Below the pieces are notes generated by a model that saw nothing but the letters and a program-made list of their open reading frames with translations, searched no databases and had not been told where the DNA came from. From Poriferisodalis sp965226645 (GTDB lineage: Bacteria > Actinomycetota > Acidimicrobiia > Acidimicrobiales > Poriferisodalaceae), in NCBI GenBank assembly GCA_965226645.1, contig CBDDDL010000001.1, positions 248,001 to 312,000 on the forward strand: a stretch of 64,000 nucleotides of DNA, read 5' to 3'. The position numbers were made by a program, and so were the translations under genes. Position 1 is the stretch's first letter. The number at the start of each line of letters is the position of its first letter. Below, in pieces: positions 53,260 to 61,428 of the stretch.

Positions 53260-54321
53260 TCAGTTGAACTCGTACTCAAGAACGTCGTCGGAGCGACGGG
53301 TCACGTCGACCTCGCCGATGTAGCGCAGGTGCTCGAGGTGGGCAAACGTCTCGGACTCGGCCATCGGGCCCCAGGATCGCTCTTTGAAGAGCCGCTTCAT
53401 GTAGTCCTGCACGGGTGCACGCCCGAGCTTGTCGGACGATTCGCGCAGGAGGTCGAGGCGTTCGATGTGGTGGCGCTTGATGTCGTCGACGCGGCCGGCG
53501 ACGTCGGTGAAGGGCTGGCCATGCGCAGGCAAACCCAGCTTCACGCCGTCAAAGGAGGCGACCCTGTCGAGGCTGGCGAAGAAATCCTTGAGCGGGTCCT
53601 TGGCAGTGGTCATGCCCGAGATGTGGGGGGTGATCGTCGGCAGCACATGGTCGCCGCAGATCATCATCCCGCCTTCGGGATCGAACAGGCACAGGTGATC
53701 GATGGTGTGTCCGGGTGTGTGGACGGCGACGAACTCACGTCGGGCCAACGAAATGCGGTCGGCGTCGTCGATGCGTTTGGTGGGATGCGGGGTCGCGAAC
53801 CAGCGGCCACCCCAGCCGTTGCGCATTGCCATGTAGCCGATCTTGGCGCGCAGGGGCATCTTGTATCGCTCGCCGCCCCACGGGGTCGGGCCTCCGGGGC
53901 CCGTATCACGCCCGCCGAACACCGGATCAGCCACAAGTTCGCTGTTCTCGCCGTTTGACGACACCACCTCGAGGGGGTGCTCGTCCTCGTCGGCAGTGTC
54001 CCACCACAAGCGGAAATTGCGGTGCGTCACCAGTTCGGCACCGTATTGACGAGCGAAGCGGCCAGCTGCGCCGAAGTGATCGGGGTGGCTGTGGGTGACG
54101 ATGATCGAATGGACGCGCTCAGGCGGCACCTCGGCTGCCGCCAAGCCCGCCATCAGCGCCTTCCAGTTGGCCGGACCAGGCAGGCCGGGATCAACCAGCG
54201 CGGCGCCGCGTTCGTCGTCGAGGATGTAGCAGTTGACGTGCCCGAGTCCGGGCATCGACATCGGCAGCTGGAGGCGGCGCACATCAGGTGCGACCTCGGT
54301 GATCTTGCCGTCAGGCGGCAT
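53260..54321 (-). CDS. Metallo-beta-lactamase-fold hydrolase
   Basis: 353 residues. The zinc motif HSHPDHFG (HxHxDH), a later His (VAVHTPGHTIDH) and Asp (MICGDHVLPT) are all present, with a C-terminal winged-helix-like region (HHIERLDLLRESSDKL...YMKRLFKER) as in LACTB2-type and thioester-type hydrolases. Substrate unknown. The start is the ATG giving MPPDGKITEVAPDVRR; a GTG nine codons earlier is possible. It lies 49 bases downstream of orn. Confidence 0.85.
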   Translation of the reverse strand: MPPDGKITEVAPDVRRLQLPMSMPGLGHVNCYILDDERGAALVDPGLPGPANWKALMAGLAAAEVPPERVHSIIVTHSHPDHFGAAGRFARQYGAELVTHRNFRLWWDTADEDEHPLEVVSSNGENSELVADPVFGGRDTGPGGPTPWGGERYKMPLRAKIGYMAMRNGWGGRWFATPHPTKRIDDADRISLARREFVAVHTPGHTIDHLCLFDPEGGMMICGDHVLPTITPHISGMTTAKDPLKDFFASLDRVASFDGVKLGLPAHGQPFTDVAGRVDDIKRHHIERLDLLRESSDKLGRAPVQDYMKRLFKERSWGPMAESETFAHLEHLRYIGEVDVTRRSDDVLEYEFN

Positions 54322-54370
54322 CTGCTCTTCGCGGGTCGGACGCGACACGCCGTGCAGGCTAGCGAGCCTT

Positions 54371-54967
54371 CTAATGGCCGTTCGATTCTGGAGTCGTTGT
54401 CCCATCCGGCTCCGGCGGCGGAACCAGCCAATGGTCCCGGTAGTAGCGCAGCTCGTCGATGCTTTCGAGGACGTCGTCGAGGGCACGATGCTTGGTGGCG
54501 TCGGTGCGCGACTTGGGCAGTTCGACCCACGCCTGGGCGATTTCGGGACGCCACCGCTTGATGAGCTCCTTGATCGATGACACGTCGACGACGCGGTAGT
54601 GCAGGTACTGCTCGAGGGCCGGCATGTACTGATCCAAGAAGCGCCGGTCGGTGCCGATCGAGTTTCCGCACAGCGGCACGGTGCGCGGTTCGCGGACATG
54701 CCCGGCGACAAACGCGAGCGTCAGTTCTGCAGCCTCGGCAACGGTGACGTGGGACCTGGTGATCTCGTCGAGCAGACCGGTTGTCTCGTGCATCTTGCGA
54801 ACCTCGGGCTCCATCGCGTCGAGATCGGCCTGCGAAGCGCCGATCACCATGGAGGGGCCGACGGCCACAGTTTCGAGAAAGTCATCGGTAATGACCGTCG
54901 CGATCTCCACAATGCGATGACGACGATGATCGAGACCGGTCATCTCGAGATCCAGCCAGACCAGCAC
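54371..54967 (-). CDS. orn: Oligoribonuclease
   Basis: DEDDh 3'-5' exonuclease degrading nanoRNA and pGpG. The 198 residues include LVWLDLEMTGLD (Exo I, D and E), GNSIGTDRRFLDQYMP (Exo II) and HRALDDVLESIDELRYYR (Exo III with His). The GTG at 54967 starts the conserved core directly. A Pro/Glu tail ends the protein. Confidence 0.94.
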   Translation of the reverse strand: MLVWLDLEMTGLDHRRHRIVEIATVITDDFLETVAVGPSMVIGASQADLDAMEPEVRKMHETTGLLDEITRSHVTVAEAAELTLAFVAGHVREPRTVPLCGNSIGTDRRFLDQYMPALEQYLHYRVVDVSSIKELIKRWRPEIAQAWVELPKSRTDATKHRALDDVLESIDELRYYRDHWLVPPPEPDGTTTPESNGH

Positions 54968-55018
54968 GGCTGCATCGTAGGCACGAACCACGGTGGTGCT
55001 GGCTCTAGCGTTCAGCAA

Positions 55019-56068
55019 GTGAAGGGCCTGGTGACTCGGAGCCCGCGAAGGAAACTTGCGTCGACGGGTCTTGAGCCCAGCGAGCGGCTCATTGCCGGCG
55101 TCGCGGTTCTCTGCGCCATCTTGGTAGCCGGCACGACTGGCTACGTCCTGCTCGGTCTCGGTGTCCTCGACGCGCTGTACCAGACGGTGATCACGATCTC
55201 GACGGTCGGCTACAGCGACCCGGAGAACGTCGGCGGTCGCTACCAGGTGTTCACCATCGGACTGATTCTGTTGGGCACAGGCACGACGCTGTACACGATC
55301 GGCGTCGTCATCGAGATGTTGTTCGAAGGCAGGCTCGACGATCAACTCAGGAGGCGTCGCATGCAACGCACCATCGACAGCCTGACCGGCCACGCGGTCA
55401 TCTGCGGCTATGGCCAGGTAGGCCGCGCCATCGCCATTGCCTTGGCAGACGCGGGCCACGCAGTCGTCGTGATCGATCGGGACGAAGGTGTCGGCGACGT
55501 GGACCGACTGATGGTGATCGGAGACGCCACCGAGGACCGAACGCTGCGAGACGCCGGCATCACTCGCGCCAAGACCATGGTGCTGGCGCTCGATTCCGAT
55601 GTCGACAACCTCTACGTTGCGTTGAGGGCTCGCTCGTTGTGCCCGGACCTGTTCATCGTGGCGCGCGCCAATTCGGCGGGGGCCGTCCCCAAGCTGCACC
55701 AGGCCGGTGCGAACCGGGTGATAAATCCTCATGAGATCGGTGGTTCGCGCATGGCGGCAATTGCGATGCAATCCGGGCTCTCCGATTACTTCGAGGAAGT
55801 TCTGCGTCGCACCGATCAGGACCTGCGACTGGCGGAGCATCGAATCCCGGCGGGGAGTCGATTTGCCGGACGACCGCTGTCGGAACTCGCGCTGGAACGT
55901 TCAGCGGGAACCACGTTGCTCGCGATCCGCCGGGGTGAGCGGTGGCACTCGACGCCTCAGGGCGGTTTCAAGCTCGCCGCGGGCGACTTGCTCGTTGTGC
56001 TCGGCACCGTCGAGCAACTCAACCTGGCTCTCCCACTCGTGGCGGAAGAGTCGGCGCCCAGCGGCTGA
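55019..56068 (+). CDS. Potassium channel with RCK (TrkA-N/TrkA-C) domains
   Basis: 349 residues: two transmembrane helices (about 23-43 and 77-102) flanking the pore loop with selectivity filter TVGYSD, then a TrkA-N Rossmann domain (HAVICGYGQVGRAIAIALADAGH) and a TrkA-C domain. It resembles MthK/Kch-type gated K+ channels. A GTG at 55019 or 55031 is the start. It lies divergent from orn with 51 bases between. Confidence 0.9.
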   Translation: MKGLVTRSPRRKLASTGLEPSERLIAGVAVLCAILVAGTTGYVLLGLGVLDALYQTVITISTVGYSDPENVGGRYQVFTIGLILLGTGTTLYTIGVVIEMLFEGRLDDQLRRRRMQRTIDSLTGHAVICGYGQVGRAIAIALADAGHAVVVIDRDEGVGDVDRLMVIGDATEDRTLRDAGITRAKTMVLALDSDVDNLYVALRARSLCPDLFIVARANSAGAVPKLHQAGANRVINPHEIGGSRMAAIAMQSGLSDYFEEVLRRTDQDLRLAEHRIPAGSRFAGRPLSELALERSAGTTLLAIRRGERWHSTPQGGFKLAAGDLLVVLGTVEQLNLALPLVAEESAPSG

Positions 56069-56075
56069 CTCGGGC

Positions 56076-56399
56076 TCAGTCTCCGACCAGGTGCAGCGCA
56101 CGCCGTGTCGCCAGCAGGCGCTCGAAGCCCTCGCTGTCAGCCGAGTAGAGGCGTTTGGCGACGCGTGCTCTGGCGCGCTGGCGACGCGCCCGCACAGCGT
56201 CGCTCTGTCGGGGGTCTCCCCGAGCCTCGCCACCACCACCGAAGCGGGTCGTACGCGGTGTCGCGACCAGCGCGCGGGTGGACAGCGCACGAGTCGGCAG
56301 CGAACGGGCGGGCGACTTCGCATCGGGATCAGTCTCGAACTCGAACTGCGAGGTGTCGAACAGCGTCAGGGCGGTGGGAGCGGGTGGTGCCGATTTCAT
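56076..56399 (-). CDS. Hypothetical Arg/Ala-rich protein
   Basis: 107 residues, downstream of dut on the same strand (82 bases apart). The start LTLFDTSQFEFETDPDA is followed by a low-complexity middle and a basic helix (RARRQRARARVAKRLYSADSEGFERLLATRRALHLV). I recognise no family. It fills the space between dut and the channel gene and could be genuine; coding evidence is moderate. Confidence 0.4.
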   Translation of the reverse strand: MKSAPPAPTALTLFDTSQFEFETDPDAKSPARSLPTRALSTRALVATPRTTRFGGGGEARGDPRQSDAVRARRQRARARVAKRLYSADSEGFERLLATRRALHLVGD

Positions 56400-56481
56400 G
56401 GACTCATCGATACTGCCGGGGTGTCACAACCATGATGCGGGCGTCGTCGTGCTTCGAATCGGTCACGCGGCACGCGGCGAA

Positions 56482-56916
56482 TCAGCGACCCGAGTGACCG
56501 AATCCTCCGAGTCCTCGCTCGCTTCCATCGAGCGACTCGACCACCGTCCACTCGGCCACCTCAATGCGCTGGATCACCAGTTGGGCGATGCGGTCGCCGC
56601 GCTGTACCTCGTAGGGCTTGGTGGGATCGGTGTTGAGCAGCAGAACTCGCAGTTCGTCTCGGTAGCCGCTGTCAATGAGTCCGGGCGAGTTCACGCAGGT
56701 GATGCCGTGCCGTAATGCGAGCCCGCTGCGGGGCTGCACGAATCCCGCGTACCCCGGGGGGATGGCGATCGCAATGCCCGATCGGATCATCGCCCGACCC
56801 CCGCCCGGAGCGAGCGTCACCGACTCGGCGGCGAGGAGGTCGCAGCCTGCATCACCGGGCTTGGCGTAGCTCGGCAGCGGTAGGTCTGGGTCGATGCGTC
56901 GAATGGGAATGGACAC
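56482..56916 (-). CDS. dut: dUTP pyrophosphatase
   Basis: Trimeric dUTPase of 144 residues removing dUTP and making dUMP. All five motifs are visible: AGCDLLAAE (1), PRSGLALRHG (2), GLIDSGYRDELRV (3), RGDRIAQLV (4) and RGLGGFGHSG (5). The GTG at 56916 gives the normal N-terminus; an ATG at 56964 adds 16 unlikely residues. Confidence 0.95.
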   Translation of the reverse strand: MSIPIRRIDPDLPLPSYAKPGDAGCDLLAAESVTLAPGGGRAMIRSGIAIAIPPGYAGFVQPRSGLALRHGITCVNSPGLIDSGYRDELRVLLLNTDPTKPYEVQRGDRIAQLVIQRIEVAEWTVVESLDGSERGLGGFGHSGR

Positions 56917-57003
56917 CACGGCGACAACAGTAGGTGCACCCCATTCGAGGCGGTTGTCTTGCATTGGAGCGCTCGGCTCTTGGTTCCGCTGGCGTCGCTG
57001 GGG

Positions 57004-57076
57004 TAGGCCGCCCGGGGCTCGAACCCGGCACCTTGGGATTAAAAGTCCCCTGCTCTACCCGATGAGCTAGCGGCCC
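57004..57076 (-). tRNA. tRNA-Lys(TTT)
   Basis: Minus-strand cloverleaf with acceptor GGGCCGC/GCGGCCT (G-U first pair), D arm TAGCTCATCGGGTAGAGC, anticodon loop CTTTTAA (TTT) and T arm CCGGGTTCGAGCCCGG. CCA is not encoded. Confidence 0.94.
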
Positions 57077-57156
57077 GAAGTCCGTGTGTCCCCCTGTGAC
57101 ACTCCGGCACTGCGACGGATGCTAATGGCGCTCGGACCTGCTCTAGCCTGACGCTG

Positions 57157-57324
57157 GTGACCGATGCGCACTCCGATCCCGCCCCTGCGGAGCCCGAGGG
57201 TCTCGACGACGACGAGCTTGACCGCATCGAGTCAGAGCTCACCAGAGCCGAGCGAACCCTGGCGTTGCTGGCTGACGACGACATCGATCCGTCAGAAGCG
57301 GCGGCGTGGCTCGCGGAATCCTGA
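57157..57324 (+). CDS. Small acidic helical protein
   Basis: A 55-residue frame from GTG (MTDAHSDPAPAEPEG...) with DELDRIESELTRAERTLALL, a single amphipathic helix, and an acidic end. Codon pattern is strongly coding-like. No recognised family. It lies between tRNA-Lys and the convergent phosphatase gene. Confidence 0.45.
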   Translation: MTDAHSDPAPAEPEGLDDDELDRIESELTRAERTLALLADDDIDPSEAAAWLAES

Positions 57325-57399
57325 GACCCGGCGATTTCGACGCCAGCCTGTCCCGCGGAGCAGCAGCGGTCGATGTGAGCGTCAGAATTGTGCGGCGAA

Positions 57400-58104
57400 T
57401 CACTCGATCATGAGGTCGACATCGGAGGACACCAGCTCGACTCTGTTGCGAGGCTCCAGCTGATCCCACGACCACTGCGCATCTGCAGCGGCTCCGTCAA
57501 GCCAGAACCATCGGCCTGCCAGGTTCGGCACCCGCTCGTCGCCGAGGCCGACGCGGGCATCTATGGTCTTGAGCACGCCGGCGTGTCCAACGAGCAGCAC
57601 CCGGCCGCAGACCGACAGGTGTCGTTGCAGCGCAGGCAGCAGCCGTCGGGCGATGCTGTCTTCTGATTCGAAACCGAGGGGCCAGCGTCGCGCGACCACA
57701 TCACCAGGCCAGCCTTCGTCGATCTCGGCTCGGGTCAGGCCCTCCCACGGGCCGGCCTTGCGCTCGCGCAGAGCTTCGTCCGCTACGACCTCGCCGGCGC
57801 CGAGCTGCTTCGCGATGATCTCCGCTGTTCGGCGGGCCCGCTGCAGGTCGCTGGAGACAACGAGATCGAATGCGGGCAGGTCGAATGCCCGGTGGGTTCG
57901 GGTAGCTGCGTGGCGATCGATCGCGGGAGTGCGCCAGTGGTCGTCAGCGTCGCGCAGCGCAGAGCTGAGCGCATCGGCAGCGATCTCGGCCTGCCGCACA
58001 CCCAGCGAGGTCAACGGAGGATCGGCTTGCCCTTGCCAGCGACCACGCAGGTTCCATTCGGACTCTCCGTGGCGGATGGCAAGCAGTTCGGAGTGCGCAG
58101 TCAC
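57400..58104 (-). CDS. Histidine phosphatase family protein
   Basis: 234 residues with the RHG motif LLAIRHGESEWNLRGRWQGQADPPLTSLG, SSDLQRARRTAEII, the LRERKAGPWEG Glu region and the second catalytic His in VLLVGHAGVLK. Phosphoglycerate-mutase-like, but the substrate is open (sugar phosphate, alpha-ribazole phosphate and others are possible). The GTG at 58104 is nearest to the conserved core. Confidence 0.85.
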   Translation of the reverse strand: MTAHSELLAIRHGESEWNLRGRWQGQADPPLTSLGVRQAEIAADALSSALRDADDHWRTPAIDRHAATRTHRAFDLPAFDLVVSSDLQRARRTAEIIAKQLGAGEVVADEALRERKAGPWEGLTRAEIDEGWPGDVVARRWPLGFESEDSIARRLLPALQRHLSVCGRVLLVGHAGVLKTIDARVGLGDERVPNLAGRWFWLDGAAADAQWSWDQLEPRNRVELVSSDVDLMIE

Positions 58105-58222
58105 GGCGCCTGACCGTAGTGGTGACCGCGGCGCGAGCGGGCGACGGGCATCCGTGCGGCCGGTTGCACCAGTCTTGCCGGTGCTCAAAGTTGCCTACCG
58201 GGGCGGCGGTACGCCTCTTCAT

Positions 58223-59530
58223 ATGGTCGCCAGGCTCACGCAGCTTCGTCTGGGAGCGTTCAAGAGCTTGCGGAACGCAAAGGTTCCGCTTGGACCATTC
58301 ACTCTGCTTGTCGGTCGAAACGGCAGCGGGAAATCGAACGTGCTTGACGCCTTGGCCGTGCTGGCTGCACTTGCCAGCGGCGCGACGATTCGGGACGCCC
58401 TCGATGGCGGTCGTGACGGCCCGCTCGTGCGCGGCGGTTCTGAAGGGTGCGCGCCAGTAGATAGGGACTCGTTCAACGTCGGCTGTTCGGCTGTGATTGA
58501 CGGAACGCTGCACCACCTCGATCTCGTGATAGCCGTTCGTCCGTCTGTTCAGGTGACCCGTGAACGACTCTGGACAACGTGGGCGAGTGGTCCGCGGCGA
58601 GGTGAATCTCGCGACCTGTTGAAGACAGAACCGCCAGCATCAGATTCTGGCGACATCGACGCTCGCTGGGAGAACCGCAAACAAGGTCCCAATCCTGCGC
58701 TGACTTTCCGCGCTACCCAGCTGCTCACTTCGCAGGTGGCGACCCGAGTCCCCGCCAACTTGAAGGCCGGCCAGCACGTACGGCGCATTGCCGAGGAAAT
58801 GCAGGCGGCGCTCGCCAGTGTGTTCATCCTCGATCCGGTTCCACACCAAATGCGCGAGTACGTGCCCGAGAAGGACACACGTCTTCGCAGAAACGCCGAA
58901 AACCTGTCGGCTGTCCTTGCGAGTCTGTTGCAGGATGCGGCGACGCGATCGATCTTGCTCCAAATGACTCAGTCGCTCTCAGAGGCGCAGGTCTCGGAAC
59001 TGGCGACAGTCAGCAGCGACCTCGACGACGTGATGGTCACGATTCAGGAACAGATCGGTTCGGCGGTCGAACCTGTGCCCGCACGCTTGATGAGCGACGG
59101 CACTCTGCGCTTTCTAGCGATTGCCGCGGCGCTGCTCGACCGCCAACAGGTGAGCACCAGTGAGCACATGTCCGAAAAGGGCGGGAGGCTGCTCGTCGTC
59201 GAGGAGATTGAGAACGGACTGCACCCGTCGCAAGCGGCGTTGCTCGTGGACCGCTTGAAGGAGTCCGCTGGTTCGGGTGTACGGACGCTGGCCACGACGC
59301 ACAGTCCTGCGATTCTCGATGCACTCGAGGGTGAGGACCACCGAAGCATCATGGTGTGCAGTCGAGGCCCCGACGGTTGGAGCAAGACCACAAGGCTCAC
59401 TGACTTCGCTGACTACTTCGAAGTGATCGGTCGCGGGTCGTTGAGTACTGCCGCGATACGTGACCGCCTGCGTCCGCGCGAGCAGCCCTCGACGGAGCAT
59501 CGTTCGCTCGTGGACGTGCTCGGGCTCTGA
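58223..59530 (+). CDS. AAA15/OLD-like SMC-type ATPase
   Basis: 435 residues. Walker A VGRNGSGKSN with the FKSLRN...FTLLVG lead-in typical of RecF/OLD-type ATPases, a long helical middle, the ABC signature region (LMSDGTLRFLAIAAAL), Walker B LLVVEEIENGLHPSQ and the H-loop TTHSPAILDAL. Its downstream neighbour is a PIN-type nuclease, six bases away. ATPase plus nuclease pairs of this build are common in anti-phage systems (OLD/Gabija/PARIS-like logic), but this pair is not one I can name. Confidence 0.85.
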   Translation: MVARLTQLRLGAFKSLRNAKVPLGPFTLLVGRNGSGKSNVLDALAVLAALASGATIRDALDGGRDGPLVRGGSEGCAPVDRDSFNVGCSAVIDGTLHHLDLVIAVRPSVQVTRERLWTTWASGPRRGESRDLLKTEPPASDSGDIDARWENRKQGPNPALTFRATQLLTSQVATRVPANLKAGQHVRRIAEEMQAALASVFILDPVPHQMREYVPEKDTRLRRNAENLSAVLASLLQDAATRSILLQMTQSLSEAQVSELATVSSDLDDVMVTIQEQIGSAVEPVPARLMSDGTLRFLAIAAALLDRQQVSTSEHMSEKGGRLLVVEEIENGLHPSQAALLVDRLKESAGSGVRTLATTHSPAILDALEGEDHRSIMVCSRGPDGWSKTTRLTDFADYFEVIGRGSLSTAAIRDRLRPREQPSTEHRSLVDVLGL

Positions 59531-59536
59531 TTGCCG

Positions 59537-60003
59537 ATGAACCCTCGGAAAGTGACCTTCGTCGACACGTCGGTCCTCATGCGTTTGATCGGGATGGACG
59601 GTGACGCGTTGGCGATCGAGGTCGCCGCAGAATTCGAACTGAGAAAGGAAGCGGGGAGCAGTTCGTGATCCCCGTGACAGCCATCGTCGAGACCGGCAAT
59701 CGGATCGCACAGCAGACCTCTGATCGCCGGCGATGCGCCGAACGGCTGAAAAAGATTCTGGAGACCGCGAACGCGCCAGACCCTCCGTGGATAGTCCGTG
59801 ATGTCAAGTTTGATCAGCAGTTCGTAGACGAACTGCTGGCAGGCAATTCGACTGGATCCAATCTCGTCGATCTCATTGGCGACGCTCGAATGGGCACAGG
59901 CGATGTGGCATTACTCGTCGAGAGAGACCAATTCAAACGGCAGACCGACTACGTCGACGTCGGGGTCTGGAGCCTCGACAGCGAGCTTTCTGCATACGGC
60001 TGA
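59537..60003 (+). pseudogene. PIN-domain nuclease split by a -1 frameshift
   Basis: The ATG at 59537 gives KVTFVDTSVLMRLIG (first PIN Asp) up to FELRKEAG, then stops. The -1 frame continues without loss as EQFVIPVTAIVETGNR (PIN Glu) to GDVALLVERDQFK (second Asp) until 60003. The frames meet at the G-run 59653-59656; one extra G would give a single 155-residue protein. It may be a disabled gene, a sequencing error in a homopolymer, or programmed slippage on GGGG. It is the partner of the ATPase upstream. Confidence 0.75.
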
Positions 60004-60099
60004 GCACAGGATGCACGCGCTGCCTCGATTGCTCGATTCCCGGCCAACGAGGCATCGCCGCTGCGGACCTCTGCGGACCGGCTCGGTAGCATCTCGGCG

Positions 60100-60342
60100 A
60101 TGCCCAGCGTGACGATCCGCCTGTTCGCGGGGGCCCGCGAGGCGGCCGGCGTCGGGAGCGCTCGCCTCGAAGCTTCGTCCGTCGGCGACGCGCTGGAGAC
60201 GGCGCGCACAAGATTCGGCACGGAGTTCTGCACAGTGCTCGCCGCAAGCCGCGTCTGGCTCAACGGCGAATCAGCGGATGCCGCGTCAGAGCTCGCTGAC
60301 GGCGACGAGATCGCTGTCTTGCCGCCGGTGTCGGGCGGCTGA
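60100..60342 (+). CDS. MoaD/ThiS-family sulfur carrier
   Basis: 80 residues with the ubiquitin-like fold pattern VTIRLFAGAREAAGVGS, WLNGESADAASELADGDEIAVLPPVSGG and a C-terminal Gly-Gly for thiocarboxylation. Probably the small subunit of molybdopterin synthase or a related sulfur donor; no moaE or activating enzyme is adjacent. Confidence 0.88.
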   Translation: MPSVTIRLFAGAREAAGVGSARLEASSVGDALETARTRFGTEFCTVLAASRVWLNGESADAASELADGDEIAVLPPVSGG

Positions 60343-60353
60343 ACGCCGCGGCG

Positions 60354-61316
60354 GTGACGACGTCGTCGACCCCGGCCGTGGCTGCGCTACGCGCCGGCGC
60401 ACGTTGGTTGGGGCCACCGGCCGAACCCCGCGATGCGCGCGTTGCTGCGGGTTTGCTGTGGTACGCGTTGCTGCTCGTCGCGCTGCGAATCGGAGCTCTG
60501 GCGTTCGGCCTGCTCATGGCCGCGGTTGCAGTGCTCGGCGCCTGGCAGGCGGTGGAGGTCCGTTGCCGTGCGGACGCCCGAACCCCCGTTCGCGCTGGCT
60601 CACGATCCCGTGCGCCGCTGGGCGAGGCCCACCGCTTGCCGGCGTCTGCACTCGCCGGCGCGGTCGCCCTCGCTGGAGTCTTCGACGCTCGCCTCGCCGG
60701 CGCGGTGATCGCGGCTGCGGCCGCAATCAGCTTCATCGTCGTGGGGGCGTTGCGGCCCGGCGCGAGGGTTTCGGGCACGTCGGCGCCCTCCACCGAGGGC
60801 GGTCCGCCACTGCTCGCCCGCGCGGGCGTCCTGATGCGGACATGGATGCATGTCGGAGTGGCTGCGGCGTGCGCCTCCGCCGTGGCGCAGTATTCGCTGG
60901 GCGCCGCGCTGGTGCTCGTGACCGCAGCCGCCGCCTATGACGCCGGTTCGTACGTCAACGCCGTCCCCCGGGTGCCGGGACTGCGCGGTCCGCTTGCGGG
61001 TGTGATCGCGGCCGCGGCGGCGATCTTTGCCATGACGGGCTTCAGCGTGCCTCCGTTCGCTCCCGACGACGCCGCTCGCTTCGTCGTCGTGGCTGCGTTG
61101 ACACTGCCGCTAGGGCCGGCCATCGCCAGGCCGATCACCGTCGCCGCGCTGCGCTCAGCGGTAGAGCCAGCAGATGACGACGCAGGATCGCCCCCCGCGG
61201 ATGCCCCCAAGCGCCGGGGGCATCCGGTGCATACCGAATGGGCCGTGCGCCGACTCGACTCGCTGACCCTGACCGCACTCGGCTGGATGTGGGGCTTGGG
61301 AATCGTGACAATCTGA
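60354..61316 (+). CDS. CdsA-like integral membrane protein
   Basis: 320 residues with about eight hydrophobic segments. Two features recall phosphatidate cytidylyltransferases: AAYDAGSYVNAVP at the position of the DxGAY motif, and GHPVHTEWAVRRLDSLTLTALGW near the end like the HGGxxDRLDS signature. Key residues are not fully kept, so it is a divergent CdsA relative or something else. A long Ala/Arg-rich loop is present. It starts 11 bases after the MoaD-like gene. Confidence 0.5.
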   Translation: MTTSSTPAVAALRAGARWLGPPAEPRDARVAAGLLWYALLLVALRIGALAFGLLMAAVAVLGAWQAVEVRCRADARTPVRAGSRSRAPLGEAHRLPASALAGAVALAGVFDARLAGAVIAAAAAISFIVVGALRPGARVSGTSAPSTEGGPPLLARAGVLMRTWMHVGVAAACASAVAQYSLGAALVLVTAAAAYDAGSYVNAVPRVPGLRGPLAGVIAAAAAIFAMTGFSVPPFAPDDAARFVVVAALTLPLGPAIARPITVAALRSAVEPADDDAGSPPADAPKRRGHPVHTEWAVRRLDSLTLTALGWMWGLGIVTI

Positions 61317-61428
61317 CCGTCGCTGAACGTCGTAGATCGTCGCTGACCGTTGTTGATGGCGGCGGTTCGTTGCCGCGACTCGACGTCTCGATGGGCGCGG
61401 CGCCCGGATTTGCGTAGCGTTGTCGCCC

